A DNA stretch of 64,000 nucleotides from Candidatus Enterococcus ferrettii (GCF_017377655.1 NZ_JAFREL010000070.1:153913-217912); one strand, 5' to 3'; counted from the first letter of the stretch, positions 54,594 to 64,000 are shown. The notes: generated by a model from the letters alone, not told the origin. A program made the numbers and translations.

Positions 54594-55445
54594 TTAGAAA
54601 TACTTTTGCCGATATTGATCAATCGCTTGACGAGTATTAAAGATCTTTTTAGCGTATTTTTGATTTCTGCTAATGTATAAATAGAACAATAAATCAATAG
54701 TAATGAATTGTGCAATAATCGAATTGGTTGCCGCACTCCGAATTTCAGCTTCCATAGGTCTTGAAGTCTGCAAATGGATATCAGCTAATTTTGATAAACG
54801 ATTTTGACCAAATTGTGTCAAAGCAATAATTGGTATATCTAAGCTTTTCGCTGTTTCAGCGAGTGCGATTAATTCAGGTGTTTTTCCTGAATTTGAAATT
54901 AGAAACAGAACGCTTTGTTTCGCGTTAGTAACTAATTGCGGCAAGAGTAAGTTGTAGTCGGTTTCGTAAACAATGTTTTTACCAAGACGCGTCCATTTTT
55001 GCGTAATATCATCTGCGGCTAGGCGAGAAGCACCAACACCTGAGACGAAACAAAAATTGGTGGACTCAAGTAAGTGACAAGCTTCATTGAAAATTTTCTC
55101 ATTGAAGAGCTCTGATGTTTCACTAATCGTAAATTGCGCGTTGTTTGCTAACTTGTTTTTCAATGTTTGAAAGGGTTCGTTAGGACCGACATCGCTGTAA
55201 CCAGTAATTTCTACTGCTTGTCTTGTTTCCGCTGAAAGACTGATTTTAAAAGCTGTTAAGCTATTAAACCCCATTTTTTTTGAAAAACGTACAACCGTTG
55301 GTGCGCTAGATCCAGCACCGGCAGCAATTTCACTCGCTGTCATAGTAGGAATAGTTTCCTTGTTGTCGCAGATGAAACGATAAATTTTCTTTTCAGCAGC
55401 AGACATATCCTTCTTCATGCTGTCCATATGGGAAAGAACACTCAT
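54594..55445 (-). CDS. RpiR-family transcriptional regulator
   Basis: The 283-residue protein has an N-terminal RpiR HTH (AAEKKIYRFICDNKETIPTMTASEIAAGAGSSAPTVVRFSKKMGF). A C-terminal SIS sugar-phosphate domain follows (FVSGVGASRLAADDITQKWTRLGK, LFLISNSGKTPELIALAETAKSLDIPIIALT). It senses a phosphosugar. The target is unknown, because no sugar genes are adjacent on the left and the maltose locus to the right has its own LacI regulator. It is monocistronic, with a terminator behind it. Confidence 0.88.
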   Translation of the reverse strand: MSVLSHMDSMKKDMSAAEKKIYRFICDNKETIPTMTASEIAAGAGSSAPTVVRFSKKMGFNSLTAFKISLSAETRQAVEITGYSDVGPNEPFQTLKNKLANNAQFTISETSELFNEKIFNEACHLLESTNFCFVSGVGASRLAADDITQKWTRLGKNIVYETDYNLLLPQLVTNAKQSVLFLISNSGKTPELIALAETAKSLDIPIIALTQFGQNRLSKLADIHLQTSRPMEAEIRSAATNSIIAQFITIDLLFYLYISRNQKYAKKIFNTRQAIDQYRQKYF

Positions 55446-55608
55446 AGCCTACCTCTTTTCCGTTTTTTCTTTATTATATCATTTTTTTTGAAGAACAACT
55501 CCCCAAATTTTAATGAATTGTGACTAATAGCTATAATTTTTTGCCTTTTGTTCTGTCGTTTGTTTTGAATCGGTCGCTAAAACCACAAACATGAGGGGGA
55601 TTTTCCTT

Positions 55609-56400
55609 TTATAAATGCAAATAAAGAATTTCAGGTATTACTCGAAAACGTAGAGGAGGTCCAGTGGTTCCAAGGCCTGTGTTTACTATTAGCAATGAGT
55701 GTTCAGATAAATGGTAGATTCCTGCCCAATATTTTTTCGACCCGTGATTTTGATATGGCAGCCCGGGTAAGCGGAGTTGACCGCCATGACTGTGTCCAGC
55801 TAAGATTAAATCGAAGGAGGATAATGCTTTGATTTCATCTACTTGGTCAGGTTCATGAATTAATAAGATTGAAAAATCAGCTGGTAAAGGAGTGATTGAG
55901 TAATCAGGAATACCTCCTTGATTATCTTCGATCCCAGACAGACTGATCGTTTCTATTACCTGAGTTTGATTGTCCAAAAGGGTAAAACCACCTTTGACCA
56001 AAATGTCTTGTACTTGTTGCTGGCCTTCAGATTGATAATCATGGTTTCCTAATATAGCGAATTTACCTTTAACTGCTTGTAAAGCAGCTAGCTGCTTAAT
56101 TATCTCGGAACAATCTCTTTTTCGCCAATAACGAAAGTCCTCCACCAAGTCGCCAGTAAAAATAATTACCTCTGGTACCTGCAAGTTGATTGCAGCGACA
56201 ATTTTCGAAAAACGTTTCGGAGAATAAAAACGCGAAAAATGAATATCACTAATATGAGCAATCGTGAAAGAGCCTGTATGGCCTTCTTCGATTTTTATAT
56301 GGTTTTCCTTTTTTAAACTAAAATGCTTTTCTTTTAGACGAAACGTTTCATAGCTCGCGTATAATACAAAAATCACTATACTTAATAGAATGATTTGCAT
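55609..56400 (-). CDS. membrane-anchored metallophosphoesterase (YkuE-like)
   Basis: The 263-residue protein has an N-terminal membrane segment (IILLSIVIFVLYASYETF) and a calcineurin-like phosphoesterase domain. The metal motifs are in order: HISDIHFSRFY, FTGDLVEDF, LGNHDYQ and AGHSHGGQLRLP. Homologues such as YkuE act at the membrane or wall on unknown phosphoesters. The gene lies between the RpiR regulator and the maltose locus and is separated from malR by a terminator. Confidence 0.87.
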   Translation of the reverse strand: MQIILLSIVIFVLYASYETFRLKEKHFSLKKENHIKIEEGHTGSFTIAHISDIHFSRFYSPKRFSKIVAAINLQVPEVIIFTGDLVEDFRYWRKRDCSEIIKQLAALQAVKGKFAILGNHDYQSEGQQQVQDILVKGGFTLLDNQTQVIETISLSGIEDNQGGIPDYSITPLPADFSILLIHEPDQVDEIKALSSFDLILAGHSHGGQLRLPGLPYQNHGSKKYWAGIYHLSEHSLLIVNTGLGTTGPPLRFRVIPEILYLHL

Positions 56401-56433
56401 AGTTGTTCCTTCTCTCTATTTGTGCAGTATAGC

Positions 56434-56473
56434 GAAAAAAGACTGAAGGCCACAAGTTGCGCCTTCAGCTTTT
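56434..56473. terminator. terminator of malR-pgmB-malP transcript
   Basis: CTGAAGGC and GCCTTCAG form the stem, with TTTTTT following on the minus strand and CTTTTT on the plus strand. It lies directly at the malR stop. Confidence 0.85.
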
Positions 56474-57492
56474 TATTGATTCTTAGGATTTTCAATGACT
56501 GTTTCCCTTTGAATCAATTGATGTGGAACAACCAACTGAACTCCATTGCTTGGTTTGTTGTCAAGTTGCTCCATTAATTTCTGAGTTCCTAGTCGTCCTA
56601 AATCAGTAATATCGATATCGATGGTTGTTAGATAAGGATGTACTAAGGTTGCAAAAATAGAATTATTGAAGCTGATGATGGATAGATCATCGGGTACCTG
56701 ATAGCCGTAAAAATTAGCTAATTGAATAATTCGCAGAGCAAAGATGTCATCAATAACGACCAGGGCTGTTGCATTAGTTTGTTCAATAATTTCAGGAAAA
56801 GCTGCGTAGTCTTCTGGTTTAGTCAACGTGATCGGCGAATGCGTTGGTAGACTAGCTAGCATGAGAGCCTCCTGATATCCGAAATAACGTTCGAAGAAAA
56901 CGATTTGCTGGTTTACATTTGAAGCAAACAAAATATTTTTATGTCCTTTTGATAATAAAAATTCTGTGGCTTGTTTGCCAAGCAGTTGATTGTCATTATC
57001 GACGTAAATAATCTCAGCTTCCTTTTCTGCCGGGCGTCCAATCAAAGTGAAAGGAACACTATTTTCATACAGATACTGTGTTATTGGATCGTCCTTCTCA
57101 GAATAGGTTAAGATAAATCCGTCAACTTGTTTTTGCCGATGCATTCTTATGACGTTCTCCAATAAACTTTCTGCTGTTGTAGCTGAAGCCACTGCGGTGG
57201 TCACTTGAAATTCATGTGCAGTTTCGTTAATAGCATTAATCAGCTCCAAGTATAATGGGTTTCCGATTCGTTCGTTGGAATCTAAAGGCGGCAGGATTAC
57301 GCCTAAAGAATTTGCTCGTTGCTTTCCCAAATTTCGAGCAGTTATATTTGGGAAATAGCCCATTTCGTCCATAATATATCGAATTTTCTTTTTTGTTTCA
57401 TTGGAAATGCTTGGGTGATCATTGATTACGCGTGAAACGGTAGAAGGAGAGACTCCTGCCTTTTTTGCAACATCTTTTACGGTAACAGTCAT
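56473..57492 (-). CDS. malR: LacI-family maltose operon repressor
   Basis: The 339-residue protein has the LacI HTH (VTVKDVAKKAGVSPSTVSRVINDHPSISNETKKKIRYIMDEMGY) and a periplasmic-binding-like sensor domain. It lies at the end of the malP-pgmB transcript. LacI-type operators in the malP-malT intergenic region fit it as their regulator, as MalR in enterococci. The effector is probably maltose or a derivative; this is inference. Confidence 0.87.
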   Translation of the reverse strand: MTVTVKDVAKKAGVSPSTVSRVINDHPSISNETKKKIRYIMDEMGYFPNITARNLGKQRANSLGVILPPLDSNERIGNPLYLELINAINETAHEFQVTTAVASATTAESLLENVIRMHRQKQVDGFILTYSEKDDPITQYLYENSVPFTLIGRPAEKEAEIIYVDNDNQLLGKQATEFLLSKGHKNILFASNVNQQIVFFERYFGYQEALMLASLPTHSPITLTKPEDYAAFPEIIEQTNATALVVIDDIFALRIIQLANFYGYQVPDDLSIISFNNSIFATLVHPYLTTIDIDITDLGRLGTQKLMEQLDNKPSNGVQLVVPHQLIQRETVIENPKNQ

Positions 57493-57522
57493 TTTTGTTT
57501 TTCTCTCCTTTCTGTTCGCTGC

Positions 57523-58182
57523 TTAATTCTTCCAGCAGTTGGTTAAAAATTCCAATGTTAATTCTCTAGTAGAAGCTACAAGTGGAATATCATAGCCCAG
57601 TTGTTCAGGTTGTCCTATACCAATAGGTAATGCTCCGCTGGCTTTAATAGCAGTAATGCCAGCCTGTGCATCTTCAATTCCAATGCATTCATTTGGCGAT
57701 AATCCGACAATTTCAGCAGCTTCTATAAAAATATCTGGTGCCGGTTTACCAGCTTGTAGTTTAGCTGGATCCGCAACCCCATCAAAATAATCTGTTAAGG
57801 CCATCTGTTTTAGTAGAAAGGGTCCGTTTTTGCTAGCGGATGCCAAAGAAATTTTAATCCCGGCTTGCCTTAGATTTTCTAATAAGTCTAAAATACCAGG
57901 ATAGACATCCTTTGGCGAGACTTTTTGAATCATTTTGACATAATTTTCATTTTTACGAGCAGCCAATTCTGCTAGTTCCTCCGTAGTATAAGTGGAAGAT
58001 TTGCCGCCATGTTCAAGCATACGGTTAAGAGAATCTTCCCGACTGACACCCTTTAATTGTTCATTGAACTGACGATCAATAGAAATACCTATTTCAGAGC
58101 CTAATTTCTTCCAAGCTTGGTAATGATATTCTGCTGTATCAGTAATTACGCCATCTAAATCAAAGAGTACACCTTTAAACAT
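57523..58182 (-). CDS. pgmB: beta-phosphoglucomutase
   Basis: PgmB converts beta-glucose-1-phosphate, the product of maltose phosphorylase, to glucose-6-phosphate. The 219-residue HAD protein has the nucleophile/acid motif [18 protein letters not shown], the cap motif [27 protein letters not shown] and the metal motif [16 protein letters not shown]. The start overlaps the malP stop by 8 bases, so the two steps are translationally coupled. Confidence 0.95.
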   Translation of the reverse strand: MFKGVLFDLDGVITDTAEYHYQAWKKLGSEIGISIDRQFNEQLKGVSREDSLNRMLEHGGKSSTYTTEELAELAARKNENYVKMIQKVSPKDVYPGILDLLENLRQAGIKISLASASKNGPFLLKQMALTDYFDGVADPAKLQAGKPAPDIFIEAAEIVGLSPNECIGIEDAQAGITAIKASGALPIGIGQPEQLGYDIPLVASTRELTLEFLTNCWKN

Positions 58183-60463
58183 GCTTCTCCTCCTTATTCA
58201 AAGGAACAGTAATTTCTGAACCTAGTTCAACCGTTTGGTTATAAATGTGCACCTTAACTGGGGAGCCTTCTTTCAAGCTTAATGATACTTCATCTTCATT
58301 GACAGCTACAGCAATCAAACGTCCGCGATAATTGATGTGGAAAGAATATTGTTTCCATTTGCTTGGTAAAAAGGGAGCAAAGCTTAAAGCATTATCGAAT
58401 GTTTTCATTTGAGCGAAACCTTGTACGATTGCTAACCAACTGCCCGTCATAGAAGTAATATGCAAGCCATCTTGAGTGTCGTTATTGTAATTATCCAAGT
58501 CTAAGCGAGCAGTACGTTGATACATTTCAACCGATTTTTCTTCTTTTCCTAGTTCTGCAGCTAAAACGGCATGAACAGAAGGAGATAAAGAGGATTCATG
58601 GACAGTCATCGGTTCGTAAAATTCAAAGTTTCGCTTTTTTTCTTCTAAACTAAATTGATTGTTAAAGAAATAGATACCCTGCAGAACATCAGCTTGCTTA
58701 ATGAAGCAAGAACGTAAAATTTTATCCCACGACCATTTTTGGTTTAGTGGTCGATCCTCAGAAGAAAGATCACTTGCCGGCATTAAGTCTTTGTCTAAGA
58801 AGGTATCATGCTGAACGAATACACCCAGCTCCTTGTCTTCCGGTAAGTAAATCTTCTCAATAATATCCCGCCATTTCGCTTGTTCTTCAGCGGTAATAGT
58901 TACTGAAACATGGCCTTGATAAAGTAAATAGTTTTCTAAAGTATATTTCAAGATCCATGCAGCAATAGTATTTGTGTACCAGTTATTGTTGACATTGTTT
59001 TCATATTCGTTAGGACCAGTTACACCATGAATCATATATTTTTGGTTGCGTTTAGAATAGTGAACGCGATCTGCCCAAAAACGAGCAATTTCGGTAAGTA
59101 CTTCTAGTCCTTCATGCTTCAGATAGCTGTCATCACCTGTATAATTTGTGTAATTGTAGATCGCATAAGCAATTGCTCCATTACGATGAATTTCTTCAAA
59201 GGTGATTTCCCATTCATTATGGCACTCAATTCCTGTAAATGTAACCATGGGATACAGTGCCCCTTTTAAACCCTGTTTTTGAGCATTTATTTTTGCTTGT
59301 GGTAATTGATTGTGGCGGTACTTTAACAGATTCTTGGAAACTTCTGGTTTGGCTAATGCTAGGTACATTGGGACTGCATAAGCTTCGGTATCCCAATAGG
59401 TTGCACCGCCATATTTTTCACCAGTGAAGCCTTTAGGTCCGATATTTAACCGTTCGTCATCCCCATAATAAGTAGAGAAGAGTTGAAAAATATTGTAGCG
59501 AATCCCTTGTTGAGCCTCATCATCGCCTTCGATCAAAACATCGGCTAGTTCCCAACGTTTGGCCCATGCAGCACTTTGCTCTTTGTATAATTCTTCGTAA
59601 GATTGAGCATAATCAGCTAACAATCCCACTGCTGCCTCTCGTTGTTCAACTTCAGGAAGATCACGGCTGGTCACGATAACAACTCGTTTTTCAACTTGCC
59701 CGGTTTCGCCAGCAGTTAAGCTCCATCTAAACTGCTCGGAAACTATCAATTGATCATCATGCTGAACACTTGCTTCAAGATTTCCGCTATGTTTCATGGC
59801 GGCAGTAATTGAGAACTGTTCAATTCCAAAGTTGTTTGGAATAGTTTGCGTTGTTAGAAAGCTGATATCCTCTTTATGACCGCGTTCCTTTTCGATCCAG
59901 AACATTTCTTCATAATTACTGTCCTCGTTTTGGACGTTGTTATCTAAGCTGGAAACCACCTGTATGTCTGCTTTTCCGGATAGGCACTCAGCAGTAAGTT
60001 TGATTACGGCCAATTCCTTTTTAACGATACTTAAGAAACGTTCAAAGGAGAAGCGAACTTTAGCATCACCTAATACTACAGTGAAAGAACGGGACAAAAC
60101 CCCATTTTGCATATTTAGTTCTAAATCGAAATCTATCATTCCTTGTTTAGCTAAATCAACCTCGATCTCATTGATAAAAATTTTCATCTGTAAAAAGTCG
60201 ATCGCGTTGATTACTTTTCCGAAATAATCGGGGTAACCATTTTTCCACCAACCGACTCGAGTTTTATCAGGGTACCAGATACCAGCTAAATAAGTACCTT
60301 TGTGATGATCTCCGCTGTAAGTCTCCTCAAAGTTTCCTCGCATACCCATATACCCGTTACCAATGCTAGTAAGAGATTCTTGTAGGCGTCGGTTTTGTTT
60401 ATCTAATGTGGTTGTGCGGATTTTCCAAGGATCAATGTCAAATAATCGTTGAATTTGGTTCAT
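58175..60463 (-). CDS. malP: GH65 maltose phosphorylase
   Basis: The 762-residue glycoside hydrolase family 65 enzyme splits maltose with phosphate into glucose and beta-glucose-1-phosphate. It has the catalytic-acid region [20 protein letters not shown] and the conserved [32 protein letters not shown] and [12 protein letters not shown] blocks. Neighbours pgmB and malT support maltose over trehalose or kojibiose, but GH65 specificity cannot be proven from motifs. GGAGGA precedes the ATG. Confidence 0.9.
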   Translation of the reverse strand: MNQIQRLFDIDPWKIRTTTLDKQNRRLQESLTSIGNGYMGMRGNFEETYSGDHHKGTYLAGIWYPDKTRVGWWKNGYPDYFGKVINAIDFLQMKIFINEIEVDLAKQGMIDFDLELNMQNGVLSRSFTVVLGDAKVRFSFERFLSIVKKELAVIKLTAECLSGKADIQVVSSLDNNVQNEDSNYEEMFWIEKERGHKEDISFLTTQTIPNNFGIEQFSITAAMKHSGNLEASVQHDDQLIVSEQFRWSLTAGETGQVEKRVVIVTSRDLPEVEQREAAVGLLADYAQSYEELYKEQSAAWAKRWELADVLIEGDDEAQQGIRYNIFQLFSTYYGDDERLNIGPKGFTGEKYGGATYWDTEAYAVPMYLALAKPEVSKNLLKYRHNQLPQAKINAQKQGLKGALYPMVTFTGIECHNEWEITFEEIHRNGAIAYAIYNYTNYTGDDSYLKHEGLEVLTEIARFWADRVHYSKRNQKYMIHGVTGPNEYENNVNNNWYTNTIAAWILKYTLENYLLYQGHVSVTITAEEQAKWRDIIEKIYLPEDKELGVFVQHDTFLDKDLMPASDLSSEDRPLNQKWSWDKILRSCFIKQADVLQGIYFFNNQFSLEEKKRNFEFYEPMTVHESSLSPSVHAVLAAELGKEEKSVEMYQRTARLDLDNYNNDTQDGLHITSMTGSWLAIVQGFAQMKTFDNALSFAPFLPSKWKQYSFHINYRGRLIAVAVNEDEVSLSLKEGSPVKVHIYNQTVELGSEITVPLNKEEKHV

Positions 60464-60493
60464 GTGTATCCTCCTTATGTTTTCTTTTCTTTA

Positions 60494-60523
60494 ATAATAA
60501 ACGCAATCGGTTGCGTTAGTCAA
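60494..60523 (-). promoter_or_regulatory. malP promoter with LacI-type operator in the spacer
   Basis: Reading leftward, TTGACT (60518-60523) and TATTAT (60494-60499) are 18 bases apart. The operator AACGCAATCGGTTGCGTT (60500-60517) fills the spacer exactly, so a bound repressor would exclude RNA polymerase. Confidence 0.8.
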
Positions 60524-60577
60524 GGAAAAGCGTGAATCTTGACATATACCATCAAAAAGGTAAATAATTAATTTATC

Positions 60578-60639
60578 TGAAAGAGTTTACAAAAAAACGG
60601 ATGCGGTATATAATACGAAACAGCGCAACCGATTGCATT
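60578..60639 (+). promoter_or_regulatory. malT promoter with cre-like site and LacI-type operator
   Basis: TTTACA (60586-60591) and TATAAT (60609-60614) are 17 bases apart. TGAAAGAGTTTACA (60578-60591) matches the CcpA cre consensus except at one core base and covers the -35 box. AGCGCAACCGATTGCATT (60622-60639), the reverse of the malP operator, covers the start point. Confidence 0.8.
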
Positions 60640-60664
60640 AATATTTTTTTAAAGGAGAGGTACT

Positions 60665-62851
60665 ATGAAAGGGATCAAAGGTATTTTTAGTTTCGAGTTT
60701 TGGCAAAAATTTGGTAAGGCATTAATGGTAGTTATTGCGGTAATGCCTGCTGCTGGACTGATGATCAGTATAGGGAAGTCATTACCGATGATCAGTGAGA
60801 ATTTGGGTTGGCTTATAACAACGGGTAGTGTAATTGAGAATATTGGTTGGGCAGTTATAGGAAACCTGCATTTATTATTCGCTTTGGCAATTGGTGGAAG
60901 TTGGGCGAAGGAAAAGGCTGGTGGGGCATTTGCCGCGGGTCTAGCATTTATTTTAATTAACCGCATCACTGGTGCCATTTTTGGTGTAACAAGTGAAATG
61001 TTAGCGAATCCTGAAGCCATTACTCATACTCTTTTGGGTCAGGAAATTGTGGTAGACGGTTATTTCACAAGCGTATTGGAAGCTCCAGCACTAAACATGG
61101 GAGTTTTCGTCGGAATTATTGCAGGATTTGTCGGTGCAACAGCCTATAATAAGTACTACAATTTCAGAAAGCTTCCAGAAGTATTGACATTCTTCAATGG
61201 GAAACGATTTGTTCCATTCGTAGTCATTTTGCGGTCAGTAATTGTTTCTTTGATTTTAGCTTTGATTTGGCCAGTTATTCAGACTGGAATTAATGAATTT
61301 GGTAAATGGATTGCTGAGTCGCAAGATACTGCACCAATTCTCGCACCATTCCTATTTGGTACTTTGGAGCGTTTGCTTTTGCCATTTGGTTTACACCATA
61401 TGTTAACTATTCCAATTAACTATACGGCTCTTGGCGGAACTTACGAAATCTTGACAGGTGCTCAAGCAGGTCAACAAGTATTTGGTCAAGATCCATTGTG
61501 GCTAGCATGGGCGACAGACTTGGTAAACTTACGTGGTGCTGGAGATACAGCGCAATACGCACAGGTTTTAGAACAGTGGACCCCTGCGCGCTTCAAGGTG
61601 GGGCAAATGATCGGTTCATCAGGTATTCTAATGGGATTGACTGTTGCCATGTATCGCAATGTTGACAAAGACAAGGTGAAACAATACAAATCTATGTATA
61701 TCTCGGCAGCAGCTGCAGTATTTTTAACTGGTGTGACTGAACCATTAGAATATATGTTTATGTTTGTGGCTGCACCACTGTATGCTGTTTATTCAGTTAT
61801 TCAAGGAGCTGCGTTTGCAATGGCTGATGTCATTAACTTGCGGGTTCATTCATTTGGCAATATTGAATTGCTAACACGTTTACCAATGGGATTAAATGCC
61901 GGAATTGGCGGTGATTTCTTAAACTTTGTTATTGTTACCATCGTTTTTGGAGTGTTCACTTATTTTGTTGCGAACTTTATGATTAAGAAGTTTAATTATG
62001 CAACTCCAGGAAGAAACGGCAACTATGAAAATGATGGGGCAGAGGAGGCAGTATCAAGTAATGGTGAAACGGCGGCTGCCAACTCTCAAATTGTCCAAAT
62101 CATCAACCTGTTGGGCGGACCAAAAAATATTTCAGATGTAGATGCTTGTATGACACGTTTACGTGTTTCGGTGAATGACAATCAAAAGGTTGGCAGTGAG
62201 GCACAATGGAAAAAGGCTGGCGCCATGGGATTATTAGTTAAGGATAATGGCGTACAGGCAGTTTACGGACCAAAAGCAGATATTCTTAAATCAGATATTC
62301 AAGATTTATTAGATTCAGGCACAGAAATTCCTACAATTGCGGTAATTGAGGCAGCTTCAGAAACTATTGAAAAACCGAGAGCGAACTTTTCTGGAAAAAC
62401 TACGCAGTTAGTTGCACCTGCCAAGGGAGAACTGATTGCTATTGATCAGGTTGAAGATGATGTATTTTCGCAAAAAATGATGGGTGAAGGCTTTGCAGTC
62501 ATCCCAGAAGATGGAGAGATCGTTAGTCCATTATTCGGAAAAATAACCTCAGTTTTCCCGACAAAACATGCGATCGGCATAGAAACAGCGGAGGGTATTG
62601 AAGTATTATTACACATGGGAATTGATACAGTGGATTTAAACGGCGGTCCGTTCAAGATTTCCGTTGTTGAAGGTCAAACTGTTGAAGCAGGGACACCTGT
62701 TGCTCAAGTTGATTTGACTAAAATTAAAAAAGCTGGAAAAATGACCACAATGATTGTTATCTTTACCAATGGAGATAAAATAGAGAAATATCACTTTGAT
62801 AAAATCGGAAAAGTGAAAAAAGGTGAAGCGATTGGCAGTATAGATAGTTAA
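60665..62851 (+). CDS. malT: maltose PTS EIICBA permease
   Basis: The 728-residue fusion imports and phosphorylates a disaccharide, giving maltose-6'-phosphate in the enterococcal system. The membrane EIIC domain comes first (to about residue 450). EIIB follows, with phospho-cysteine in VDACMTRLRVSV. A glucose-type EIIA is last, with active histidine in VLLHMGIDTVDLNGG and the APAKGELIAIDQVEDDVFSQ block. It is divergent from malP and upstream of the phosphatase gene. AGGAGAGG precedes the ATG. Confidence 0.9.
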   Translation: MKGIKGIFSFEFWQKFGKALMVVIAVMPAAGLMISIGKSLPMISENLGWLITTGSVIENIGWAVIGNLHLLFALAIGGSWAKEKAGGAFAAGLAFILINRITGAIFGVTSEMLANPEAITHTLLGQEIVVDGYFTSVLEAPALNMGVFVGIIAGFVGATAYNKYYNFRKLPEVLTFFNGKRFVPFVVILRSVIVSLILALIWPVIQTGINEFGKWIAESQDTAPILAPFLFGTLERLLLPFGLHHMLTIPINYTALGGTYEILTGAQAGQQVFGQDPLWLAWATDLVNLRGAGDTAQYAQVLEQWTPARFKVGQMIGSSGILMGLTVAMYRNVDKDKVKQYKSMYISAAAAVFLTGVTEPLEYMFMFVAAPLYAVYSVIQGAAFAMADVINLRVHSFGNIELLTRLPMGLNAGIGGDFLNFVIVTIVFGVFTYFVANFMIKKFNYATPGRNGNYENDGAEEAVSSNGETAAANSQIVQIINLLGGPKNISDVDACMTRLRVSVNDNQKVGSEAQWKKAGAMGLLVKDNGVQAVYGPKADILKSDIQDLLDSGTEIPTIAVIEAASETIEKPRANFSGKTTQLVAPAKGELIAIDQVEDDVFSQKMMGEGFAVIPEDGEIVSPLFGKITSVFPTKHAIGIETAEGIEVLLHMGIDTVDLNGGPFKISVVEGQTVEAGTPVAQVDLTKIKKAGKMTTMIVIFTNGDKIEKYHFDKIGKVKKGEAIGSIDS

Positions 62852-62866
62852 AAGGACGGCTCTAAT

Positions 62867-63700
62867 ATGAAAGTATTGACATTAAACACACACAGCTATA
62901 TGGAAGAAAATGTTGAACAACAAATCGAGGTACTGGCGCAAGCAATCCTAAATAATGGGTATCAACTTGTCGGTTTACAAGAAGTGAATCAGCGTCGAGA
63001 CAGTACTGAAGCGGTTTTGGATGGATATTTTCAGTCTGTAAAAAATCAAAAAGCAGTTAAGAAAGATAACTTTATGCTTCTGTTAATTCAGCGCTTAAAA
63101 GAGCTGGGCTGTCATTATTATTGGAGTTGGGTCTATAACCATATTGGATATGATATATATCATGAAGGAGTAGGGCTTTTGTCAAAAAGCCCACTCACTT
63201 CATATGCTCTTACTGTTTCTGAAAATACTGACCCCAAAGATTATCGTACAAGAAATGTCCTAATATGTTGTACAAAATATCAAGAAAGAAATTTCGTTGT
63301 TGTTAACGGACATTTTTCGTGGTGGCTTTCTTCATCAGAAGGTTTTGCCTATGAATGGAAAACGTTGGAGAAGAAATTAGTAAATTGGCTTTCTTTTCCG
63401 ATTTTAGTTATGGGAGACTTCAATAATTCTGATAATAGGTCTAATCAAGGGTATCAATTAGTAAAGGATAGCTCTTTTAGGTTTCTTGATAGTTATGAGG
63501 AAGCTGAAATTAGGCAAGGAAGAGGAACTGTTGAGAAAGCAATTGATGGCTGGCAAGATAATCAAAAAAGTATTAGGATAGATTATATTTTCAGTCAGGC
63601 ACAACTAAAGGCGCAGACTTATCGGACTTTATTTAACGGCAAACAATTGCCGCAAATAAGCGATCACTTAGGAATAGAAGTAGATTTTAACTGGTCTTAA
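62867..63700 (+). CDS. mapP: endonuclease/exonuclease/phosphatase-fold protein, probable maltose-6'-phosphate phosphatase
   Basis: The 277-residue cytoplasmic EEP-fold enzyme has LTLNTHSY, the metal-binding Glu in GLQEVNQRRDS, VVNGHFSWW, VMGDFNNSDNRSNQGY and the C-terminal RIDYIF ... ISDHLGIEV. In Enterococcus the gene behind malT encodes MapP, which removes phosphate from maltose-6'-phosphate so that maltose phosphorylase can act. The position 15 bases after malT and the companion malP and pgmB fit that role. The EEP fold alone would also allow a nuclease, so the call rests on context. Confidence 0.75.
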   Translation: MKVLTLNTHSYMEENVEQQIEVLAQAILNNGYQLVGLQEVNQRRDSTEAVLDGYFQSVKNQKAVKKDNFMLLLIQRLKELGCHYYWSWVYNHIGYDIYHEGVGLLSKSPLTSYALTVSENTDPKDYRTRNVLICCTKYQERNFVVVNGHFSWWLSSSEGFAYEWKTLEKKLVNWLSFPILVMGDFNNSDNRSNQGYQLVKDSSFRFLDSYEEAEIRQGRGTVEKAIDGWQDNQKSIRIDYIFSQAQLKAQTYRTLFNGKQLPQISDHLGIEVDFNWS

Positions 63701-63720
63701 ATAGATGGGCCAGTTTTTTT
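63689..63720 (+). terminator. malT-mapP terminator
   Basis: AACTGGTC pairs with GGCCAGTT around a 12-base loop that contains the stop codon, followed by TTTTTT. Confidence 0.85.
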
Positions 63721-63743
63721 GTGAAAATAACTAGACCAAGCTG

Positions 63744-63771
63744 TTGACATTTCCGCTGTATATGATATGAT
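63744..63771 (+). promoter_or_regulatory. rrn promoter 1
   Basis: TTGACA (63744-63749) and TATGAT (63766-63771) are 16 bases apart. ACGTTGCTG follows near the start point. Confidence 0.8.
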
Positions 63772-63825
63772 ACAAAACGTTGCTGCAAAAAGAAAATTTC
63801 ACGAAAATATTCGTAAATCTTTTTG

Positions 63826-63854
63826 TTGACAAACACTTTGATAAAAGATATGAT
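63826..63854 (+). promoter_or_regulatory. rrn promoter 2
   Basis: TTGACA (63826-63831) and TATGAT (63849-63854) are 17 bases apart. AAGTTGCTG follows near the start point. Confidence 0.85.
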
Positions 63855-63908
63855 ATGAAAGTTGCTGATTGACAATTTCATTTTTTCAGAAAAAAGATGA
63901 AAAAATTC

Positions 63909-63937
63909 TTGACTATCTGTAAAGCAACTGATATGAT
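63909..63937 (+). promoter_or_regulatory. rrn promoter 3 and leader of an rRNA operon
   Basis: TTGACT (63909-63914) and TATGAT (63932-63937) are 17 bases apart. AAGTTGCTG follows near the start point. The window ends in GACCTTTGAAAACTG, a leader sequence commonly found just before 16S rRNA genes in this group. The rRNA itself lies beyond the edge. Confidence 0.85.
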
Positions 63938-64000
63938 ATAAAAGTTGCTGAAGCGACGAGCTTTCACAATGTATTATCAAAAGTAGACCTTTGAAAACTG

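Noticed and set aside
63687..63980. 97-codon minus-strand frame at the right edge
   Set aside because: It runs through three well-formed promoters, has no ribosome site and no recognisable protein pattern.

Overview
The window looks like chromosome from a low-GC, Gram-positive lactic acid bacterium, most likely Enterococcus or a close relative. The evidence is the Met T-box ahead of metNIQ, the sufCDSUB order, the maltose cluster built on a MalT PTS permease, MalP, PgmB and a MapP-like phosphatase, and the start of an rRNA operon leader at the right edge. The species cannot be fixed from the sequence alone.

Left chromosomal block (1-16.36 kb). It opens with a upp gene cut by the window edge, a DUF2187 gene, tRNA-Thr(CGU), a DUF1361 membrane protein, rodA, an Spx/ArsC-fold gene and a lone gcvH. 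A T-box controlled methionine ABC transporter (metNIQ) follows. Next comes a fructose-family PTS with a class II ketose-bisphosphate aldolase and a DeoR regulator, then the complete sufCDSUB Fe-S assembly operon with its terminator.

Integrative and conjugative element (about 16.37-52.52 kb). A Tn916/ICEBs1-family element sits directly behind the suf terminator. From left to right it carries a tyrosine integrase, a small excisionase-like gene, a Tn916-like regulatory pair (HTH plus sigma-like) and an unknown gene. The cargo lies where Tn916 carries tetM. It consists of two arsD/arsA sets, two arsR genes, two different ACR3 permeases, a CoA-disulfide-reductase/rhodanese fusion, an ABC-2 exporter, and cadC-cadA. 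Then comes the whole transfer module on the minus strand: CwlT-like hydrolase, VirB6-, VirB4-, TcpE- and VirB8-like proteins, ArdA, relaxase, an oriT-like region, an FtsK-type coupling protein and two DUF961 proteins. At the distal end are a thioester-domain LPXTG adhesin and a two-gene SIR2-HerA anti-phage system. A perfect 15-nt direct repeat (16377 and 52509) brackets the element.

Right chromosomal block (52.5-64 kb). It holds an unrecognised 386-aa gene, an RpiR regulator, a membrane-anchored metallophosphoesterase, and a divergent maltose locus: malR-pgmB-malP to the left, malT-mapP to the right. Two LacI-type operators and a cre-like site lie in the shared control region. The window ends in three tandem strong promoters that lead into an rRNA operon beyond the edge.

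The most notable signals are these. Three ars promoters share an identical twin-operator geometry. The first ArsD and the first ArsA have both lost their third metal-binding cysteine, while the second pair keep it. A defence module with its own palindromic promoter sits at the rim of a metal-resistance element. The tandem rrn promoters share a repeated initially transcribed sequence.
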